A DNA stretch of 64,000 nucleotides from Prorocentrum cordatum (taxonomy: Eukaryota; Sar; Dinophyceae; Prorocentrales; Prorocentraceae): assembly GCA_963575745.1 (NCBI GenBank), contig CAUYUJ010015960.1:133073-197072 (forward strand), written 5' to 3'. Position numbers and translations under genes: made by a program. Positions 42,539-53,135 of the stretch are shown piece by piece; the stretch's first letter is position 1, and each line of letters opens with the position of its first letter. A model generated the notes under the pieces. That model was not told the origin of the DNA and ran no database searches. It was given only the letters and a program-made list of their open reading frames with translations.

Positions 42539-43822
42539 ATGGCCATGGCGCGCCCTCCGCCCGGCCCGCCGCCGAGGGGCGCGGCAGCCAGCGCGGTCGG
42601 GCATTCTGCCGCCGCGCGACCGCGCCAGCCCGCTGCGTGCCTCGACGCCGAGTCTGTTTCGTCGTCGAGCTCGGACTCCTCCTCTGAGTCGGCACCGCGT
42701 GCAAGGCCGTCGCAGCGCGCGGCGCTAGCCCGCGCCTATCCTGCCGCCGTGTACTTTGAGCGCGAGTGCGCCAGCCGCTCGCGGGCTGGGCCGGCGGCGA
42801 GCGTGCGGGCAGCGGCCGAGGCGCACGGCCGCATTTCGGATGCGCAGCGGGCCGCGCGGCTGGAGGCAGCGCGCGCGACGGCCCTCGTGGGCGGGGCGCC
42901 GGCATCCTTCGGCACGTGGCGCAGCGCCCTGCGGAATTATTTCGCGTTCGCCGCCAAGGTTCTGGGCAAGCGCGACAACGAAGCGCTGCCGCCCTCCCCT
43001 TCTGAGCTCGCGCTGTGGGCCACGCATTTTCGCAATCGCAAGACGTTTGGCAATTGCAAGGCGCAGGTCCTCAAGGCCTGCAGGCTATTGCGCCTTGATT
43101 GCAGTGCTTTCGACAGCGCGGAAGCGAGCGGCGCGCGCGCCGCCGCGCGCAAGCGCCTGCGCGAAGGGCCGGCGCCGAAGCCCGCGATCGGCCATCGGCT
43201 CTTAGTCGACATGCTTGCGCGCGTGCCCGACGAGGCCACTCGGGGCCTTTTCGTCGCGGCTTTCGCGTTCGCTCTTAGAGCGCCGTCGGAGGGCCTCTGA
43301 ATCGAGAAGGGTGTCCCGCGCATGGCCGCGCCCTTCTCCTTCTCTGACGAGGATTGTCGCGCGCGCAAGGCACGCGCGGTTGTATTCTTCGCCGGCGGCC
43401 GTGTCACCCTGCATTTGAGTAGACGCAAACACGTCGACCATCCTTCGCGCATCGTGCGCAGCTGTTGGTGCGCGGCGTGCACGACCACTTGCCCAGTGCA
43501 CGCCCTCGGGGCCTTCCTCGACCGCGCGCCGGCGGGCACCGCGCCGTTTGCGCACCTGTCGTGCGGGTGCATTCTCAGCTTGGTGCGGCGGCTCGCCCAT
43601 GAGGCCGGCGAGCGCGACTCTGCGCACTTTTGCGCGAAGTCCTTCCGGCGTGGCCACGCGGAGACTTTACGCTTCAGCGGTGGCAGGCTCGCAGAGATTC
43701 TCCGCGCGGGCTGCTGGCGCTCGGGCGCGTTCCTCGACCATATGGATCGAGAAGAGCTCGAGGGCGACGCCATGCTGGAGCCGCTGCAGGCAGGCCAAGC
43801 ACCTGCGCGCGTGCCGGGATAG
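42539..43822 (+). pseudogene. Tyrosine recombinase, one in-frame TGA
   Basis: One frame is open from ATG 42539 to the stop at 43822 except for TGA at 43298-43300. The first 80 residues are low-complexity (Pro/Ala, then SSSSSDSSSES). A SAM-like core-binding region follows with SFGTWRSALRNYFAFAAKVL and SPSELALWATHFRNRKTFGN. The catalytic part contains the first Arg in FALRAPSEGL just before the TGA, a cysteine-rich insert SCWCAACTTTCPVHALGAFL, the SFRRGHAETL box and GCWRSGAFLDHMD, where related recombinases carry the nucleophilic Tyr after FLxx; here that position reads His (codon CAT). It ends 95 bp before repeat B1. Role in a live element: joining the DNA circle to the genome. The stop and the Tyr-to-His change suggest this copy is inactive. 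Confidence 0.75.
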
Positions 43823-43917
43823 CTCTCGCGTCAGGGGAGCGCGCGCGCCAGCGGTGGCTGGCTCGGCATTGGGTTTCGCGCCCCCTCCCCTGGCGGCTCC
43901 CTGGCTACCGTCGGCAT

Positions 43918-44089
43918 TGGGGTCATCGGCACCCAGGTGACCCTGCCAGGGGGTGGGCGCCGCGCCCTGGGCGGCGAGTGCACAGACCCACGGGCGCGGC
44001 CCGCCCCCTGGGGGCGCCGCGCGCAACGATGGGGTGCTGGCGGCTTCGCAGAGGCGGTCGCGACAGGTGCGCGCGCTGCGTTTGTGGTA
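43918..44089 (+). repeat. Split direct repeat B1
   Basis: GGGGTCATCGGCACCC to GCTGCGTTTGTGGTA, about 172 bp, near-identical to B2. Separated from A2 by nine bases, the same length as the spacer between the left insertion point and A1. Confidence 0.95.
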
Positions 44090-44098
44090 GGCCCACAA

Positions 44099-44372
44099 AC
44101 TCGTTCGCTTGGCAGGCACAGACGCGCGCGCGCGATCGCGAACGGGAGCGCGGGGTGTCGGCGGCCATGTCCGCCGACGAGCGCGACGCCGCGCAGGAGC
44201 GGCCTGCGAGGGGGGGCCGCGCGCCGCGCCGCGCGGCGCTGCCAGCGCTGGCTGTTTGTTCGCTTGGCCGCCGCTGGGATCCCGCGTCGCGGCGGCTCTG
44301 CTCGCGCGCGGCGCGCGCGCCGCGCAGGTTCCTTTCCTTGCTGCCAGCCATCGGCGCTGGCAGCTGGGGGTG
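44099..44372 (+). repeat. Split direct repeat A2
   Basis: 274 bp, second copy of A1, with the same hairpin at 44340-44364. Confidence 0.95.
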
Positions 44373-44404
44373 CGGCGTTTTCTCCCACCCTCAACCGCCC
44401 CCTG

Positions 44405-44575
44405 GGGGTCATCGGCACCCGGGTGACCCTGCCAGGGGGCGGGCGCCGCGCCCTGGGCGGCGAGTGCGCAGACCCACGGGCGCGGCCCGCCCCCTGGGGG
44501 CGCCGCGCCCAACGATGGGGTGCTGGCGGCCTCGCAGGGGCGGTCGCGACAGGTGCGCGCGCTGCGTTTGTGGTA
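44405..44575 (+). repeat. Split direct repeat B2
   Basis: Second copy of B1; ends exactly where the duplicated gag flank resumes. Confidence 0.95.
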
Positions 44576-44697
44576 CCGCCACGCAGAAGGTGGAGTCGCC
44601 CGGGAGGTGAGATTTTTTTCGGGGAGGCCCCGCGGCAGCCGAAAAAAACGCTCAATGCGCACGCGCTGCGGCGCGGCAAGGTGTTGACGAAGCTGCG
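44574..44697 (+). repeat. Target-flank duplication, right copy
   Basis: Matches 35531-35655. After it the gag reading continues, whereas the left copy runs into the insertion. Confidence 0.9.
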
Positions 44698-45838
44698 CGA
44701 GGCAGGTTTGAAATTGCCAGACGTGCTAGCTGGAAGTCACAGGATGGCAGGAGCAGTGGCACCAACATTGCAGAGTCTGAAACCCAGGGTGCTCTGCAAC
44801 AGTCGATTGACGGTGCAGGTCGTGATCGAGGGCCTCAAGGAGATGTCTTGGGGCGACAGCGTGGCGCGCAATAGGGGCATCCACGCAGTGCTGAACACGT
44901 ACCTGGCCGAACACAAGGAAGGTGAGAGCTCCTGGGTGGGCGGTGCCTGGGAGGACGCGGGGGATTCTGGATAGGAGGACGAACAAGAATACTATGAGTG
45001 GTACGGCAGCGATGGCCCGGAAGACGCGGCGCCCGAGGAGCTGAATCGGCCTACGCGGCGACGGAGGTGGCGTACGCGGCACATGCAGCGGCGAGGTCCA
45101 AGATGAATGGGTTGACGAAGTCAAGAGGTTTCTACCCAGTGGCGGCTTCTACCCAGCGGTGGCTCTACTCCGCCGCCGCGAGCTGGTGCGGGGAGACACC
45201 GAAATTCACAGGAAATGGTCAACTTAGTGGCAAATCTCGCGGAACTTCCAGCGAGGGCAAGGCAAATGACAAGTACTGTGGCAGAAGGCCGTTTCCTTTC
45301 CCCAGACGTCTGTTCATCCGGATGGCAGCCCTAGGACATCCGGCGCTGGATCGACATGGCAGCGCGGGCGGCGTTTCATGCGCCGGAGAGATGGGGTCTC
45401 TCGGGGCGACGAGGACGCAAGCATGTTGCACGATATCCGGGGCGACATGGCTGCGTCGGAAATCGCCCCCAGCGCGGGGGCGGGGGAGAGGTCTGCCGCT
45501 CGAGGGGGCCAGCCGTGCTGCGGAAGATGGAGTTGGCGACGGCGGAGCGACAAAGCCTGCGACGGGTCTGGGGGGGCGGCCATCACGGCGGAAACAAGCC
45601 GCCACCAGAGGTCGCGGCGGAGAGGTACGTCATGACGTTCAGGTTCGGCGGCGACGCGACGGCGATTGCAAAGCAGACGGTCGCATTCCCAGTCTGGGTC
45701 CGATGCGCGATGCGCTACGTCGCGGTTCACGTCGCGTCAGGAAGGTCGACGTTGCGGGCGGCGTGGCCCTGCGTGGAGGGGCGGTGCATTTCCGCTGACT
45801 ACCGCGACAGTCGGGGGCGGCCGGGAGGGCGGCGATGA
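44574..45838 (+). pseudogene. Copia-like gag 3' part and probable protease
   Basis: Gag resumes with LNAHALRRGKVLTKLREAGL and KLPDVLAGSHRMAGAV, then a helical stretch IEGLKEMSWGDSVARNRG and an acidic EDEQEYYEWYGSDGPED. After a stop and frameshift a second frame gives YAAHAAARSKMNGLTKSRGF ending FYPVAA, a phrase typical of the gag-to-zinc-knuckle junction in these proteins as I recall them; the zinc knuckle itself is not recognisable. Near 45635-45830 a third frame reads YVMTFRFGGDATAIAKQTVA and RYVAVHVASGR, which resembles the segment of Copia proteases and their flanks that follows the active site. No DTG/DSG active-site triplet found, so the protease call is tentative. Confidence 0.5.
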
Positions 45839-48131
45839 CTGGGGGGGGTATCATGGCTGGGGCCGCGAAGCGTCCCCAAGTTTCGGCGCCGCTTCTTATT
45901 TCGACGCGCCCACGGCGCCTCCCCCCGGGGCCGAGCGCGCGCCGCCGACCGCGACGTGCGCGCCCCCCTCGCGGGCGCCCTTTTCGAGCACGCCCGAGAC
46001 AGGGGGGCGGCGCGCAGGGGTGGCGCGCCGAGACGGGCCGCGCGACCATGAACGCGTTCAGTTCCGAGGGGGGGGGGGGGGGGGGCGCTGGGGGAAGCGG
46101 GGGGGGGGGGGCGAGCGGCGCCGACGCCGACGGCGGCGACCGCCGGGTCGAGAGCGAGAAGGAGAAGGGCTTCTGCGCGACTGGCAGCCGCGGCGACGGG
46201 GCGGCGAACGCGGAGACGACGAAAGAATTCGACCTCGAGCAGCTGAAGGAGTGGCTCAGCATGGCAAGCTAGACCCTCGACGAGATGCCGTCGGCGTAGC
46301 GGAAGTTTGGAGATATCTTTGTAGGCAAAGGCCTTCTGCTACTTCGCGGGGCACCGACGCGTGGGCTGGCGTGGCGGGCCGCGACGCGTTCGTGGACCAG
46401 GGCGCGCGCTCGCCGGCGGCGCTGGGCGCTGCTGGTCGGCGGCTCGCGCCAATCGTGCCGGCGAATGCGCGAGCGTCGAAACTAAAGGCGCATGGGGGGC
46501 TTGATGGGGCGCTGCGCTCGCGAAAGAAAACGCGCATAGGCGCTCGCAATGTGCGTGGGATGGACGGCATTGAAAGCGGCCGTCTGCATCGCGGGCGACC
46601 CGCAGAACGAGTCGGGTTTCGCGGCGGAGGAGGCGGCCTGGGAGGGCCAGAACAAGATCGAGCGCGCGGAGGTCTGGGAGGTCGCGCGCGACAGGTCATG
46701 TGGGCGGGGGAGGTCCACGTCCAGATGTGCCATCTACCGAGCGGGGCGCTGGCAGCGGCGCCGAGGGAGATGGGCGCGGGCGTTCGCGCGGTCGGCTGCG
46801 CAGTTGCATGCATCTGCGACGCGCGCCTCGAGAGGAAGGGGCCCGGGCCCGCGATGGTTTCGAGGGCCCTTCTCGACCGAGGCTTGTTTGGCGCGATTGG
46901 CGCCGACGCGCCCCGCATTTCGCGGCGCGAGAAGCGCGCGCTGATCTGCGCCATGCTGGGCGAATGCCGGATCGCAAGGCGGGCGTCGCCGTGGGGGGCG
47001 ACCGAGCCAAGACGGAAAATGAGGCGATCGAGCAGCTTTTGGATTCAGCGGGCCGGCGCGCCGGCAAGGGCGCGAGCTGATCGTCGCAGGGCGCTCGCGG
47101 GCGCTGAGTTCGAGAGCTGGCGCGCCCACTGGGCGTTCTCGCGCGAAACCATCAAGTGCGACGGCCGCAGATCGTCCGATGTCGCGACGATCGGCCCGGC
47201 GACCAGCTCGAGGCGGCGGCGCGAGTTGCCCGAGAGAGAAGGAGTCGGCCGCGCAACGTCAAAGGTTTCATTCCAGCACGGAGGGCGCCGGGCAGGCAGC
47301 TCAAGGACTGGGGCGCCCTGGCGGGCGGGCCCGCGACGGCGGGGGGCGTGGGCGAGCGCGGCGAGGAGTTCCACCCGAACCTGTCGCGCGGGAGAGGCGC
47401 TGACCGGGGGCCCGCGCGCCCGGGGCAGCGCCGCAGGCGCTGGGTGCGAATGACAGACCCTTATCGCAGGGGCTACAGTTCGGCAAATGGCTGGCGTCGC
47501 GACCAAGGCGAGAGCAGCCTCATTTAGAGTTGCTGGAAGGGGCCTGCGATGGTCGCGCAGCGCAGGTCGAGTGCGCGCAGGGCCCCGTCAAGTTGAGGGC
47601 GTCAGTGGCGCGGCGTGCGTTCGTTAATGCGCTGCCGAGGGCTACCCGCGAGCTGCTTCGACCTCAAGCGCAGGGCGGCCGGGTGAACTTGGAGTCGGGC
47701 AACCAGTGGAGCGACGTGAGGCGCGCGGAAGTCAGGGTAGGCATCGTCCACGAAGCACCGCGGGCGAGGCCCGAGGGCGCGCGTCAGGCACCAGAGTCGC
47801 CGCGCGCAGCGATGGGTTGCGCTGGAGAGGCCCAGTTGCCGCGAGACGGATTCGTCGGCGAAGGCCCGGCGCGGGGCCGCCGACGAGAGGTCAGCCGGGA
47901 CATCGCGGCAGCCGACGAGAGGGCCGCCGACGTGATTGGCAGCGACGAGCAGGGCCAGCTGGGCAGGGAGGGCGAGTTGGAGGAGACAAATCGCGGCGAG
48001 ATGTTGGAGAGCATTAACGCTGCCTCTGGGCGGTCTGAGGCCGCGGACGAAGCGGCTGAGCGCCGCGGGCGCAGAGGCGACGACCGACGAGACCTCCAAG
48101 GGGGACAAGGGGCCGATGCTGCTCCACGAGG
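45839..48131 (+). other. Copia interior, unrecognised (integrase expected)
   Basis: GC-rich DNA between the protease-like and RT relics, where an integrase should lie. I see FDLEQLKEWLSMAS at 46222-46263 and several long overlapping frames on both strands, but no HHCC or DDE pattern. G-runs at 46059-46085 and 46100-46112. Confidence 0.35.
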
Positions 48132-48885
48132 GTGCCGGGGCGACTTGCACGACCACGTGGACGCGAGCTGACCGGCGACGAGAGGGTACAGCTCGACGAG
48201 GCGAAGGCGAAAGCGTTGCCACCGTGGGTAGTGGGCCAAGCGTGGCAAGCAGCGAGCCAGACGGAGGCCGACGTAGGCGAGCTTCGTTTTCTCCATGCGT
48301 TTTTTTTTGGGGGGGGAAATGGAAGATGAAGGGCGGAGTCCGCGAATCCAGCGCTCGGGCGATCCACCGGGGCCCCCGCCTGGAGGAGCGCGAACGTCGA
48401 CGAAGCGACCCCCGCGCTTGCCAGGCTGTCCAGGAACCTTACCCTGCTCATCCTGTTCCGGCAGTCGTGGAAAACGATGGCGGCCCACGTCAAGATCGCG
48501 TTCCAACAGTCCGCGGGCGCGCGGAGATGGCGCGCGGATCTTCGGCTGGCCGACGTTGGACATGCGGGGGCGTTCGGCGAAATTCATGGGCTTCGATTTG
48601 GACCAGATTTAGCAGATGCTGAAGCCCGCTTCCGGAGGCGCGCGAGCCCCGCGACAGCGGGGCCGTGCCATCGCGGAGGTCATGATCGACATCGGGCTCC
48701 TGCAGCGCAAGCTGGACAAGTGCTGTCTCCCATCGTCCATGTTGGTGTTCAGTGGGGACGACCCCTTCCTGGTTTGCGAATCAGACGACAGCGTCGCCGC
48801 TAGCGGGGATGAGAATTCGGCGTGCGAGGCCGACCTCGTCAACGAACAGGCGCGCCCAGCTTTCCGGAAAGAGCGCAGACTCTGA
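48132..48885 (+). pseudogene. Copia-like reverse transcriptase relic
   Basis: The linker ELTGDERVQLDEAKAKALPP with WVVGQAWQ lies at 48165-48260, the kind of sequence that precedes Copia RTs. The RT follows in another frame as SRNLTLLILFRQSWKTMAAH and VKIAFQQS (motif A, normally DVKSAFL; the Asp reads His), then RIFGWPTLDMRGRSAKFMGF, a TAG at 48610-48612, and MLKPASGGARAPRQRGRAIA with IGLLQRKLDKC (normally KPAFGxxxAPxxW and LxxxxLDxC). The motif C region reads VCESDDSVAASGDE. At least two frames plus stops; inactive. Confidence 0.65.
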
Positions 48886-49800
48886 GCATCCGCTTCAATT
48901 TTGGAAAGCGGGAGTTCTCGTATAGTTCGTGCCGTGTTTGGTGGCATCAGTCCCAGGCCAGGAACGAGGTCGATGTGAAGGCCGAGTAGTACATTCACGA
49001 GTTGGGGCCGACAGGCATTGAGAAGATGCGCCGCGTGCGCCCGGGCGACTAGTTCACGCAGAGGAAGGTCAGCCAGCGTTTCTTGCTGAACGGGGCCATG
49101 CGGTGGTGGCTGGCACCGCAATGCGCGGCGCAGGTGGCGGCGTCGGCTTCTTGCGTTTCAGGCGGCGTGAACAAGGCGACCGCGGGCAGTTTGTTCGAGG
49201 TAAGCAAGTTATGTCGGTTCCTGGTGGCGAATGGAGACGCGTGCGTTCGGCGTCAGATTCGCGGCCAAGTGGGATTTGTTTAGGGCGCGCCGTGGGCAAC
49301 GAGGCCGAACGGCGAGTCTCGCAAAGGATGCATCAGATCCGCTATCGGGAGCAGATCGACGATGGCATGCCGACGCGACTCGTGATCAACGACTGGGCGA
49401 CCGAGAAAGTGGCGCGCATCATTCGGGGGTCTGGCCGGCGTGGCGCAGTCTGCGGCCAGCGCGGTGGATGCCTTAGGAATCGCGAAGACGATGCTGACGA
49501 CCATGTCCTTCCCCATGATGCAATTCACGGGTAAGCAGGTGCTGGGCGCGCAAGTAAGGCGAAGTCCGCATCATGGGCGCGAGGGCGCTCTGGGGCGCAG
49601 ACGACATGCAAACGCCAGCTGCCAGGCTGACTGTGCGAAGGGCCCGCGTCGAGATCCTGCGGGCGAACGAGAAGATGGAGGAGTTCGGCGGTGCGTTGCG
49701 TTGGATTAGCGCGTGCGAGCACATGTCGGACAGGCCGGCCAAGCTGCGGGTTCGGCAGCAAACCGCGGAGAAATTGAGGGGGTGGCCCACGCGTTGAAGC
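48886..49800 (+). pseudogene. Copia-like Pol C-terminal region (RNase H)
   Basis: Out-of-frame segments in order: FTQRKVSQRFLLNGAMRWW, CVSGGVNKATAGSLFEVSKL, a WATRPNGESQRGC block near 49295, AQSAASAVDALGIAKTMLTT, then ALWGADDMQTPAARLTVRRA, GALRWISACEHMSDRPAKLR and RQQTAEKLRGWPTR. Together these match the layout of the post-RT and RNase H part of Copia polyproteins (GALxW, KATxxxLFxxNKL, SDAxWANRxxGxSQ, AxxAxDALExAK, LRWVxxxxxLADGLTK). Several frame changes and stops. Confidence 0.55.
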
Positions 49801-50041
49801 TCGATGCGACGCCCGCGGCGGGCTGGGAGGTAAGCCGGAAGGATCGAGCCAGCGCAGAGCAAGACTTGGCGGACGCAGCGGCTGACTTCGACGGGGCCCG
49901 CGCGGCGGGGGGGGGAGGTCAGCGGGGTCGAGAGTGCCCAGCAAGGGCCGAAGGCGACAAGGGCGGCGAGCAAGGCGGCGGAAAGGTCGGCGCGAGCAGC
50001 GTCGGCGGCAGCGGCAGCGGCGACGGCCATGGCGGAAGCTG

Positions 50042-50614
50042 ACGAGGAAGTGGGAGACAGTCCTGTGACAATGATGTTCCCTGGATGTTTGTCGTTGGTG
50101 TCATCGGTGCACTCGTTGCGGCCGTCGTGGCCAGCGCGCGCGGAGCGCGTGCGTTGCGGGCGCAGGCGTCTCAAGCAGTGTGTGCAGGGCCCGCGACGGT
50201 CGGAGGACAGCTCAGGGGGGGCCCCCGGTGCTGAGGATGAACCTGCGCGGCGAGTCGAGAGGATCAGGGCCCGAGCAGAGGATGTCAACAGACTCGAGAG
50301 CGCACGCCTGGATAACGCCGCGATGCAAGAGAAGTTGCAGATACCCTGGGCCTGGAGAAGGACCTTGAAGCAGTTCTCGCGACTCCGAGGATAGGGGCAT
50401 GGAGATCGGGGGCCAGGCGAACGAGCTGGCCAGGCTCCACCAGGAGATCATGGACTTGGTGATCGAGTTGGCAACGAAGCGCCATCAGGCTGCGGCCCTC
50501 AGTGAGCGGGGAGACGAGCTGGAGGCCCGAACGCGGAGAGTGAAGTTGATGGCCGAGACGCCGTCGCAGTGCACGCAGTGGACAGATCTTACACCACCGA
50601 GGTTTCAGCACTAG
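50042..50614 (+). pseudogene. Accessory membrane/coiled-coil ORF after Pol
   Basis: A hydrophobic run WMFVVGVIGALVAAVVASA encoded at about 50082-50140 looks like a membrane segment followed by basic residues. Downstream, in other frames, VERIRARAEDVNRLESARLD and ANELARLHQEIMDLVIELAT read as coiled coil, and the last frame ends CTQWTDLTPPRFQH at 50614. I recall short membrane-plus-coil ORFs ending PRFxx after Copia-like Pol in dinoflagellates, but have not checked. Broken by frameshifts. Confidence 0.35.
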
Positions 50615-51900
50615 GCGGACTGCCAGCCAGATGGCCAGGTCGATCGCGGGGTCGCAAGTTACCTGGGGTCCGCGGGCGCGCGGGGATATGACCTACGACG
50701 ACGCGTTCTCGTGGGCAGGTTTCCATGGTTTTCGTTTCAGATGCAGTGGTTGGCGGAAATTGCATGGGGATTGGTGCGAGGGCGTTTCGTTTTCACCCCT
50801 GTCTGCGGGGAATTGGAGGCCAGCAGCTATCTGTCCCCTTTTACGTCAATGACACATAGCAATGCGTGCGCGCGCGCTGCCGCTGCTGCAATTGCTTTAA
50901 ACTATTGTCGGGGGCCCTGAGCTGATGAGAACTACGAGCGGATATGTTCGATCCCTGCTCAGTCTGATTCATGTCGATTCGGTCTTCAACTCCGCGCGCG
51001 GCGACCTCGGTGGCCCCAGTGGCGGGCGACATGCAGCCGCGACGCCCGCGGCCAGGTCGCTCGCGAGGACATTGTTGACAGTGCATGCGACGGCAGCCAA
51101 AGCCCAAACAGTGGGCCGACCCGCGCGGCGACAGAGGAGGTGGGGGGGCGGCGGACGGGGGCCACGCTGCAGGTTTCGCAGCCAGCCCCTCTGGCCGCCC
51201 AAGCTCGGCAATGCAGTTGCGCGCATGCTCGGTGCCGAGAGCAGTCAGTTCCGTGAGCTCGGCCGCGCCGGGGCCCCGCGAGGCCGCCCATCGGTCGCGG
51301 CGAGAGGGCGCAGGGCGCAGGGGCGGGCGGTCGGGGGGCCGAGTCGCGCGCGGCCAGTTTCTGCGAGGAAGGCGAGCGTCGCGTCCTCAGAGTAGTTGCG
51401 GGATTCGCAACAGCCAGGATATTCGATTGCATGGCCCTCCAGTTGAGCTGGGCGAAAGCTGCCCAGGCATTGCGACAGTGGCGCTCGTTCGCGGCGCCCG
51501 CCCAGGACTTTGCCGCGGCGCCCCGCCGGCGCAGGGCGTCGAAGTCCGCTCGGGCAAGACAGGCCGCGGAATCGAAGGGGGGGCGGTCGGGGGCGAGCCC
51601 GAGCGCGGGTCGCCCCGAGCAGGTTCGGCCAGCGCCCTGGGGTCGAGAGGAGAAACGAGTCACGCGCAGCGGAAAGAGAGAAACGCGCGATCGATCTCGC
51701 GCGCCAGGAGGGCCAGGGCGCGCGCTGCAAGGGCTCGTGCGCAAGCGCCTCCATGTCGCCGCGAGGTCGCCTGGAACCCCCCCGCGCGGGCGTGGATTTG
51801 ATTTGTCGGGTGTGTTGGGGCGTTCGGGCGCGCGCACGCCGCTTCGCCTCTTCCCCCCCCGCGCTGGCCTTCCGCTGGCGGTCGCAGGGGCCGCGTTGGG
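50615..51900. other. GC-rich DNA with unrecognised frames
   Basis: Long frames exist on both strands (for example one starting MALQLSWAKAAQALRQWRSF at 51431), but they overlap, are Arg/Ala/Gly-rich and show no domain. Confidence 0.3.
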
Positions 51901-51904
51901 GGGC

Positions 51905-52052
51905 GCTTCCGAAACCCTGTGGAGTTCCCACTGTTGGGGCTCTCTTGGGGGGGTTTTGGGCCCTTCTTGGTGGGTGATCTTGGTTGTTTGTTCGGTGTCC
52001 GTCTCGGGGCGCGGAAGGCCTCCTGGGTCGACTTGGTGCGCCCTGGGAGTTG
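51905..52052 (+). repeat. CTTGGGG satellite block 9
   Basis: GGGGCTCTCTTGGGGGGGTT, CCCTTCTTGG and CTCCTGGGTCGACTTGG units, followed by the satellite-associated GAGAGTGTTAAAAATGTTCA phrase. Confidence 0.6.
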
Positions 52053-53135
52053 AATGGGCGAGAGTGTTAAAAATGTTCAAAACGTTGAATGTTGGGCGAG
52101 TTGCGCCCTTCAAAGACGAGCCCCGGCGGCCCCGAGGCGGCCCGAGGTGCCCCCGAAGAAGTCGCGGGGCGCGGGCGCCGGAGGGTGGCGGTGTCGATCC
52201 CCGGCCGCGCGTCCGAAACCTCGGAAATTGTCGCGCGCCGCGCCCCAGGAGCGCACGACGCAGCCCGCGACATGCCCGCGACATTGATTGGAGCCCTCAA
52301 GAGGATTTCGCTGTTCACGAGCCATCGCGGAGTGCCCCGATCGCGCTCAAATCGGCGTCTGCGGCATGGCGGTGTCGCGTGCGCGCGCACGCTAACGCGT
52401 TTAAGGCATCGCACACAATAGCGTTCACATGTTCAAGATGTTGCGCAGCTGAGTTCGCATCTGGTGATTGTCCAATGCAGGTGCACAAACACAGACACGC
52501 GAACACAACATATTTGCGTAAGCATGTGCGCATGCGGTCGCAAATTCACGCTCGCAAGCGCATGCAATCGTGCGTATGCCATTTCACACGCGTGTGTACA
52601 TCCTCCCCTCACTGGCCCCTCACTCCCATGCCTTCTCCCCCTGTGCTCCCCTTCTCCCTCCCATTTTTCCCTCCCCCTCCCCATTCAGCCTTTTCCCGCG
52701 TTCCTCCCCCTTTCCCTTTTGATCCGTGCCCGATCCTCCTCCGCGTGTCATTCAGAGGCGTGCTTGGACCATGGGCTGGAGGCGATGGTGCCGCACGGCG
52801 GCCGTCGTTGCGGTGCGCCCCGCCGCGCGCGATTGGGATCGCAGTTTTGCGTGCGGCAATGTCAGCGGCGAGTAGAGTTGATTTTGCTTTACGCTTTTGG
52901 TTTTATCTGGGGGACGAGGTTGGGTACGGACTGAGGAGGAACGCGTGGTATCTCGATTGTACAGTTCGTCGTCGATACGGTCGTGTTTCTGCGAGTGGCC
53001 GTCGCATCATACTGGTGCCATGACAGTCCCAGCCGTCTGCGAAGGACCAGAGAAAGCGTTGGAATCATTTCACATACAACCTCTGGCACGATTGGTGCAT
53101 CTGACTTGCAACACTACGGCACAGTGTCTGGTGGT
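52053..53135. other. Intergenic DNA, nothing recognised
   Basis: GC-rich to 52400, then mixed with a C/T-rich zone at 52600-52740. No gene recognised. Confidence 0.4.

Larger units (their letters stand above)
35656..44575 (+). mobile_element. Tyrosine-recombinase retroelement with split direct repeats
   Basis: An 8.9-kb insertion in the Copia-like gag. Terminal layout: A1 (35665-35938), internal region, then B1 (43918-44089), A2 (44099-44372), B2 (44405-44575). This A1-B1-A2-B2 order is the hallmark of Ngaro/PAT-type elements of the DIRS order, which use a tyrosine recombinase instead of an integrase. Internally, plus-strand relics of a gag-like protein, an RNase H and a tyrosine recombinase are present. 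Most of the RT is missing. A satellite of 2.7 kb lies between A1 and the gag. A-pair copies differ at only about six positions. Confidence 0.8.
35000..50614 (+). mobile_element. Copia-like retroelement, split by an insertion
   Basis: Plus-strand relics appear in the order gag (35000-35655), gag 3' part and probable protease (44574-45838), RT (48132-48885), RNase H region (49280-49800) and a membrane/coiled-coil ORF (50042-50614). The 8.9-kb interval 35656-44575 is a foreign insertion. Every domain carries frameshifts or stops. LTRs were not found. The polyprotein order with the RT before the RNase H and downstream of a gag/protease is that of Ty1/Copia elements. Identity rests on motif patterns recalled for dinoflagellate Copia-like proteins, not on a search. 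Confidence 0.65.

Noticed and set aside
51431-53023. 530-codon plus-strand frame
   Set aside because: Runs from GC-rich DNA through a satellite block into C/T-rich DNA; no domain, and a 432-codon minus frame overlaps it.
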